DNA of 64,000 nt from Panicum virgatum (taxonomy: Eukaryota; Streptophyta; Magnoliopsida; Poales; Poaceae), in assembly GCF_016808335.1 (NCBI RefSeq), contig NC_053138.1, forward strand, positions 57,008,951 through 57,072,950, given 5' to 3'. This document shows positions 58,301 to 64,000 of this stretch, one piece after another. Made by a program: the position numbers and the translations under genes. Every line of letters starts with the position of its first letter. The stretch's first letter is position 1. Under the pieces are notes generated by a model. That model ran no database searches and was not told the DNA's origin. It saw nothing but the letters and a program-made list of their open reading frames with translations.

Positions 58301-60472
58301 AGAAAAAAATCCACATTATCACATGTACATGAGTCTCCATCTCCAGTTGTCCCATGTTTCAGTTATGCATCAAGTCCTAAACCACTCTTGAAGGAAAAAC
58401 GCCCAGATGAAGCGCCTTGGTGCTAGGCGACTGTCTAGCGACTAGGTTCCACCTAGCAAATGCTTTGTGAAACAGAGCTTTTAAGCTACTGAAATCCATT
58501 ATCTTGAGTTTTCTTGGCTTTAGTAGCCTAAAATGTATTTGCTTCCTATTATCCCTTTTCAAGTTCAAAACCACTCACTCATTCTTGTCCAACATGGCAA
58601 CTTCCAATTCTGAAGTTATGCTGCGAATAAAATTTTATACACATATCTTGTTTTCAGGTAAAGGTTGATATGGGCGAGCCCATCCTTTCTGGACCAGACA
58701 TCCCCACAAAACTGCAAGCTACCAAGAACAAAGCTGTTGTCCAAGCTGAATTGGATGTTGAGGGCAGACCATGGCATGTAACATGTGTTAGCATGGGCAA
58801 CCCTCACTGTGTCACATTTGGTGCAAAGGACTTAGAGGTAATAAACTTGCAAATTCATACTCTATTCATGTTAAAAATGCTTTCTTTTCAAAGTTCTGAA
58901 TTTGATTGTTGATTAACGAACTGCATCCACGCATTTTATGAATCCGTTTATGGAGATATTGTTTCTTGTTAAAGCAATGGAACCTTGAGTTGTTTGTTTA
59001 ACGTGCTTCATCATTACATTTTGTACATTAAACATTTGGGTCTGAAACTTGCTAATTGTATAAAGTAGTGACCCCTGTGATCTTTGTTGTTCATTGCCCT
59101 GATCAGCACAACCTGTTGTTTTAACTTGTGAATGATTCGTGGTAGCATCATATATGATATACTTTTGGAGATTAAAAGAGGTCTCATTAGGATTCTTCAA
59201 TATGGTTCTGTTGTTGTCTAATTTGAGGTCCATTTATGCAGTCATGTAATACCTAGCTACCCTGCCCTGACTGTCGTGTGAATTAGGGTTTACTGATAGG
59301 TAATGCCTAGCTACCCTGCCCTGACTGTTGTTGGAATTAGGATAGGGCACAAGTTAAGAGAGTTCTATGCTGGTTGAACTATGTGCATCATGAATAGTAG
59401 TATAACCAATCTGTTCAGACAACTATAGATTATAACCATAGGTTATTGTGTTGATTGGATTCCAGCAGGTCTTGCAGGTTGATAATCTAAAACTTAGTGA
59501 AATTGGGCCTAAATTTGAGCATCATGAAATGTTTCCTGCTCGAACCAACACAGGTAAATCTTACTCTTGTGTTACTATATTGTTCCATCCATACATCCTT
59601 GTGTTTGGACTATGTTTAAATAACTTTCGTTTTGCAGAATATGTACAGGTTTTGTCTCACTCACACCTCAAAATGCGAGTTTGGGAGCGCGGTGCTGGTA
59701 TGACTGGTCTCCCTTAGCCTCCTTAAATGTGCACATGCCATTTGCTTGAATCGCAAAACATCTTCTCTTCTTCTCTTGTATTCTTCCTTATGCATCTATG
59801 TGTTTGAATTTTACTCGTATTTTTGGTTGAGGTGTCAATATGTAGTACCACGCAGTCCACATTATACTTTTTAGTTTTTGGTTGAGGTGTCAATATGTAG
59901 TACCACGCTGACCATGGTTGAGACCTACGCATGGCTTTGTCGTCGCTCTTTTTACTTTTTAGTTTTTTTTTGTGGCACATATGTTTTAAGTTTGAACTGG
60001 TGGGGTCTATGTACTTTTCTTCTTAATGCAATGATGTGCAACTCTCTTGCATATTTGAGAAAAAAACATCATATTGCAAATAGATATAATATATGTCTGT
60101 CTTTAATGTTATCTTCTTTTATATTTGTGCATTGTCACTTGGAGTGGCTATGCAAAATGACCTTTATGGTTACTGTAGGAGCAACTCTCGCTTGTGGTAC
60201 TGGTGCTTGTGCAGTTGTTGTTGCTGCTGTTCTTGAGGGCCGAGCTGAGCGGGTTTGTGTTTCTTTTCTTTTCTTTTCCTTATTTTCACACATTGACTCA
60301 TGCTCACAATACTTTGGGTTGTATATTAATTGTTTGTCATTTAATTGCAAAACAGAAATGCGTAGTTGATTTGCCTGGCGGACCATTGAAAATAGAGTGG
60401 AGGGAGGATGACAATCATGTTTACATGACTGGTCCAGCAGAGGCTGTCTTTTATGGATCTGTTGCTCACTAG
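55313..60472 (+). CDS. dapF: Diaminopimelate epimerase, chloroplastic
   Basis: It interconverts LL- and meso-diaminopimelate, the step before lysine, in the plastid. Nine exons: 55313-55555, 55741-55908, 56541-56611, 57555-57612, 58658-58837, 59469-59553, 59638-59697, 60179-60252 and 60356-60472, joining in frame to 351 aa. The first ~65 residues are Ala/Arg/Ser-rich, as in a transit peptide. The mature part opens [13 protein letters not shown]. The two catalytic cysteines are in [12 protein letters not shown] (about Cys139) and [12 protein letters not shown] (about Cys294). Other family signatures are [34 protein letters not shown] and RVWERGAG. The end is [17 protein letters not shown] then TAG. 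All GT..AG borders are good and nothing is missing, so this is the clearest intact housekeeping gene here. Intron 3 carries a hAT MITE. Confidence 0.95.
56774..57327. mobile_element. hAT-type element in dapF intron 3
   Basis: It begins CCATGTTTTCAAATCGTCTAG and ends with the inverted CTAGATAACATGG. The 8-bp target duplication GCTGGATT is at 56766-56773 and 57328-57335. Both arms are packed with CGACTAGTCG / CGATTAGTCG palindromes; the middle is non-coding. Confidence 0.9.
58188..58479. mobile_element. TIR repeat in dapF intron 4
   Basis: Left GTGTTTCAAAAAGCTCTAGCCGC and right GCTTTGTGAAACAGAG are inverted, with CTAGGCG words inside. Target duplication not seen. Confidence 0.5.
59248..59343 (+). 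repeat. Short tandem duplication in dapF intron 5
   Basis: TAATRCCTAGCTACCCTGCC with CTGACTGT occurs twice, about 52 bp apart. Confidence 0.8.
59821..59912 (+). repeat. Short tandem duplication in dapF intron 7
   Basis: TTTTGGTTGAGGTGTCAATA with GTAGTACCACGC occurs twice, about 56 bp apart. Confidence 0.85.
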
Positions 60473-61233
60473 GTCAGTTTTATGAGGTCTAAGATTTATG
60501 TACCTGCAGCTCAGATATAGTCAACATTAGGCATTGATATAAGCAGATAATAGTAATACCTGCCCAATACTATCTGAAAACTTGCAAGCACCTGTACACT
60601 TTCTAATTGCATTGAGCTGAGGATGGAGCATGATAGGATACAACTCAGAATGTCAAATTCTGATTGTTACTAGCAAACTTTTGAAATATCAGCATTTAGG
60701 GTTTTGGAGATGGGCCCTTTATGTTGTCAGATGTTCCTGCTCACATTAATTTAAGCCACTAATGTGAAATCACAGGTAGTAGAATCAGATTGAAGCTATT
60801 GACATTGATTTGATTTGCATACATATTTCTATTGCGCAAAGAAATAGTGTTTCGTTATCAAGAGTTTTTCCTCTTTTTGCTTGTCTATATTGGTTAACAC
60901 CACAGGTTGCGATGTGGTTAGCATAATGATCCCTATCTTTTATATGTTCATGCATTATCATCAACTAATTTTCTTGTTATGGAATGGGTGCCATAGTATT
61001 GAAAATCCTCTGTATGATGGTTAATTGTACAAAAATGATAGTTGTAGTGACATCCGCAAGGAATTACTAACCCCGTGCCAAATAAAAGTCCATTTAGGTT
61101 TGCCCTAAGTCAACCTTTTTTTATCTTTGACCATCAGTGGCTAAAATGATCATATAGATTGACAACATAAGGTTTTTATTACTAGATTCATGATGAAAAA
61201 CACTCTCATAATACATGATTTTTGTATTTAAAA
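60473..61233. other. dapF 3' flank, no further gene
   Basis: Includes the probable 3' UTR of dapF. AT-rich, nothing else recognised. Confidence 0.4.
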
Positions 61234-61893
61234 CAATGTACAAAATAGCGGACTATAGCGGAGCTATATAGCGCCGCAATAGCGTTTCGGCAGCCCTTCC
61301 GCTACGATACGCACAATTGTTTCGATATTGCAGCTAAGACCGATTTCGCTGGTTTAAGCGGCACTATTTTGGTTAGCGGTAAGGAAAAAATAGCAGCACT
61401 ATCCCTTTGTTCGGTCGGTGCTATAACAGCTGTGGCGGTTTTGGTTGGGGGCCACAGCCGCATAGGCATCAGGAACACAAAGCTTGCATACGAGACTGCC
61501 AGGCAGCTGCTAACCTGCTATTGCGGCCGCACTTGAGCTCTCTACCACTAAGCCCTGCCGTAGTGGTGTTTGGTGAGGAGCCTCCGGCTGTTGCGTGGCC
61601 AGGGGATGGACCTGGACCTGGGGAAGAGGAGCAGAAGGAGCGAGGATTGAAGACATTGTTGCCTGATGTCTGTGCAGCGCCGGTGCTATCTTGGGGAGTG
61701 TGATGGTGATCAGTATAGGCTGTGGGGGGAGTGAAGCAGCCGAGGGGGTGCGAGGTGGATGGGAGGATGAATCATTGACATGTATTTAGGGAGGGGATGA
61801 GGTTCTCTTGAGGTGTTGAAAAAATAAAAACGCTAAGTGAACATAGCACTGCCATAGCGGATGCTATAGCTGAGATAGCGTTTAGAACACACG
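61234..61893. mobile_element. TAGCGG-type TIR element, hAT-like family
   Basis: The left CAATGTACAAAATAGCGGAC and right GATAGCGTTTAGAACACACG resemble the ends of the MITE at 10969. The interior ~61400-61790 is less repetitive with an open frame (61407-61703) of no known family. An 8-bp duplication is not convincing. Confidence 0.5.
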
Positions 61894-62530
61894 ATTTTGA
61901 TATTGCTAGTCAAAGTGCCTTATTATATATATTGCTCATGGACAAATTGGGATCAGTGAGAGTACCTTACAAGTGAAATGATGTATTCATTCTGACCTAA
62001 TATTTAGCATTATATTAATATTTAACCAATTGTCTAATTCCTTTGTTAAGCCATGATACGTTGTGCTGTTTACTGTTGACTCATGTGCTTACCAAATATT
62101 ATTAGGTACTGGGGACCAAGACAGAAGGGTTAGCTACCCACTGAGAGCTTGTGAGATTGGTTAAACAGAATGTTCTGGTACCAGTACACCTGTTTCAGAT
62201 ATTCTTAATTATGGTTTCTTAATTTGGGCAGCATTAAAGGCTTTATTGTCAAGTATTCTAGTGCTGTTCACCTTTTGTACTCTTACTCTGTCAGGTTTGA
62301 ACACTACATTGGTAGCATACCTGCCGAACCATTTTCTGTTTCTTTTCTTTGGCAATAAGCGGATGTCAATGCATAGTTTCAGTATTGTTGTCTACAGATC
62401 TACCTTGATATACTGCAGCATGATTTGGCTTATACTAGTTAATTGCTGAGATGAATGTTGCCTATTTAGCTATTTCCAAAAATCGCTATCTTCTAATGCG
62501 CTTCTGACTGCATGCATTATTGGTGTGAGT
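61894..62530. other. Intergenic, no gene seen
   Basis: AT-rich sequence between repeats. Confidence 0.4.
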
Positions 62531-62810
62531 TGACAGTTTAGAAGCAGAAAAGCTTACTTCATTGCTAGCCCAAAGAGGCATATTTATAGTGCTACAAGTA
62601 TGTAGACTTACTACTTGCTTGAAGTGGAAAAAACTAAGTTGACTACTGCTACCACACAGCAGATATACTTGCTAGTTAAGGAAACTATATGTCACTGCTG
62701 ACCTCATACACTAATATAGGTCATGGGTGACATCACAGGATTCTATGTGCAGCTTATACAATGCTGCTAGCTTTGGAGAGTGCCTTAAGCTAAGACTTAT
62801 TCATCAATCA
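62531..62810 (-). repeat. Probable 3' LTR of the edge Copia (280 bp)
   Basis: It starts TGACAGTTTAG and ends ATCAATCA on the plus strand. ACTTAGGGGG (minus strand) abuts it as the polypurine tract. A minus-strand CTATAAATATGCC near 62575-62590 is a likely TATA box. There is no second copy in the window to confirm the ends. Confidence 0.6.
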
Positions 62811-62814
62811 CCCC

Positions 62815-64000
62815 CTAAGTCTTGGTTTCTTCTAGTTTTGCAATCTTGATCATGCCAATTTTGCTGCGCAGCTCTTCAAATTGGATCCTTCCCAATGCCT
62901 TGGTTAGGATGTCAGCTAGCTGATCTTTAGTGTTGATGTAGCTCACCCTTGTCTTCCCTTGATCAACACAGTCCCTGATGAAGTGGTATCTTGTGTCGAT
63001 GTGTTTGCTGCGCTCATGGAAGACAGGATTCTTGCACAGCTCGATTGCTGCTTTGTTGTCCATCCTTAGCTCAAAGGGAGCAGGTTCTTCATCTTGGAGC
63101 TCCCCGAGCAGCCTTGACAGCCAAATGCCTTGGCAGGCAGCAGATGTGGCTGCAATGTACTCTGCCTCACATGAGGAGAGTGCCACAACTCGCTGTTTTA
63201 GCGAGTACCAGCTGATAGGACAGCTGCCGAGGAAGAAGATGCAGCCACTCGTGCTCTTGCGAGTGTCAATGTCACCAGCCATATCACTATCAGTGTAGCC
63301 GACCAGCTTCATGTTCTCCTTTTCTTCTTCCTTCTTGTACTGGAGCCCATAGGACAGAGTTCCTGCTAGGTAGCGCAGAATGCGCTTTACAGCAGCAAGG
63401 TGTTCTGCTGTTGGGACTTCCATGAAGCGACTGACATAGCCCACAGCAAAGCTGATGTCAGGTCGAGTGTGTGTGAGATAGCGCAGGCTCCCCACAATGC
63501 TTCTGTACAAGGTTGCATCTGCTGTAGGTGCTGAGCTAACCTTGCTCAGTTTGAACCGTGGCTCCATGGGCACTATGCAGGGATTGCAGCCTTGCATTCC
63601 ACCAGCAGTGAGGATCTTGGCAGCATAGGCAGACTGAGATAGGGTGATCTTGTCCTTCTCCTGTTTCACTTCAATGCCAAGGTAGAAGGAGAGCAGTCCC
63701 AAGTCACTCATCTTGAATTTTGCCTTCATCTCTGCCTTGAATCTTTCAATCTCCTTTGGATTGCTGCCGGTAATGATGAGATCATCCACATAGACCCCAA
63801 TTAGGAGCCTTTGATCTCTGCAGCCACGTGTGTATATGCCATGTTCAGAGGCACACTGCTTGAAACCAAGTTCCAGCAGGCTGGCATCGAGTTTGATGTT
63901 CCATGCGCGTGGTGCTTGGTGTAGGCCATACAAGGCCTTGTCCAGCCGATAGACAAGGTGTTCCTTGCCTTTGATGGTGAATCCCGGCGGCTGCTCGACA
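62815..64000 (-). CDS. Copia pol, reverse transcriptase and RNase H (partial)
   Basis: The frame is open from the window edge to the TAG at 62815. RT is read from EQPPGFTIKGKEHLVYRLDK through LYGLHQAPRAWN, with the catalytic motif GVYVDDLIITG intact. YLGIEV and RSIVGSLRYLTHTRPDI follow. RNase H has GYTDSDMAGDIDTRKSTSG, SSCEAEYIAA and DNKAAIELCKNP, and the end is KDQLADILTKAL. These copy the element's RNA into DNA. Every expected catalytic residue in this part is present and no stop interrupts nearly 395 codons, so this looks like a younger element than the one in the GDSL intron. Protease and integrase are outside the window. Confidence 0.9.
   Translation of the reverse strand, partial: VEQPPGFTIKGKEHLVYRLDKALYGLHQAPRAWNIKLDASLLELGFKQCASEHGIYTRGCRDQRLLIGVYVDDLIITGSNPKEIERFKAEMKAKFKMSDLGLLSFYLGIEVKQEKDKITLSQSAYAAKILTAGGMQGCNPCIVPMEPRFKLSKVSSAPTADATLYRSIVGSLRYLTHTRPDISFAVGYVSRFMEVPTAEHLAAVKRILRYLAGTLSYGLQYKKEEEKENMKLVGYTDSDMAGDIDTRKSTSGCIFFLGSCPISWYSLKQRVVALSSCEAEYIAATSAACQGIWLSRLLGELQDEEPAPFELRMDNKAAIELCKNPVFHERSKHIDTRYHFIRDCVDQGKTRVSYINTKDQLADILTKALGRIQFEELRSKIGMIKIAKLEETKT

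Larger units (their letters stand above)
62531..64000 (-). mobile_element. Copia retrotransposon, 3' part (runs off the window)
   Basis: A probable 3' LTR (62531-62810) is preceded on the minus strand by a purine tract and the end of pol. The rest of the element lies beyond 64000, so its 5' LTR and target duplication cannot be checked. Confidence 0.8.

Overview
The window is plant nuclear DNA, most likely from a grass (Poaceae). The reasons are very GC-rich first exons followed by AT-rich introns with GT..AG borders, a wall-associated-kinase-type gene, a chloroplast-type diaminopimelate epimerase, and a dense mix of MULE, hAT, Stowaway, Copia, LINE and SINE copies. I cannot name the species. 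No rRNA genes, CRISPR arrays or bacterial operons are visible. All exon borders were set by eye from splice signals, reading frame and, for UNC93, comparison between paralogues.

Layout. 1-5.5 kb: start of a MULE-type transposase gene (minus strand) split by a coding-poor LTR element (485-4992, TSD ACTGT) that carries a ~51-bp tandem array. 5.5-12 kb: no convincing gene; a 5'-truncated LINE, a foldback element, a thrice-seen retroposon-like repeat and a hAT MITE. 12.2-13.3 kb: a small three-exon gene for a one-pass membrane protein whose 3' end runs into a repeat. 14.6-14.9 kb: a single-exon 101-aa membrane protein. 16.1-22.1 kb: a gag-only Copia element with a truncated 5' LTR. 22.3-24.1 kb: a wall-associated-kinase-type gene that keeps its extracellular part and lacks the kinase. 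26.9-37.2 kb: a five-exon GDSL esterase/lipase gene whose second intron holds a full-length decayed Copia (30224-35595, TSD GGCAT), with a partial copy of its 3' end on the far side of a MULE-like element. 39.6-51.4 kb: three head-to-tail UNC93-like genes: one complete (10 exons, 434 aa), one reduced to exons 1-2, one complete in layout but frameshifted in exon 6. 51.4-54.9 kb: MITE, tandem duplication, SINE and a GC-rich TIR element. 55.3-60.5 kb: an intact nine-exon DAP epimerase gene (351 aa) with a hAT MITE in intron 3. 61.2-64 kb: a TIR repeat and the 3' end of a Copia element with an intact RT motif, running off the window.

The host genes do unrelated jobs: lysine synthesis in the plastid, lipid/ester hydrolysis in the secretory route, membrane transport-like proteins and cell-wall sensing. 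What links them is local duplication plus transposon insertion. The strongest story is genes in different stages of decay beside intact relatives: UNC93 copies 2 and 3, the kinase-less WAK, and the GDSL 3' copy. I did not find a convincing new multi-gene system.
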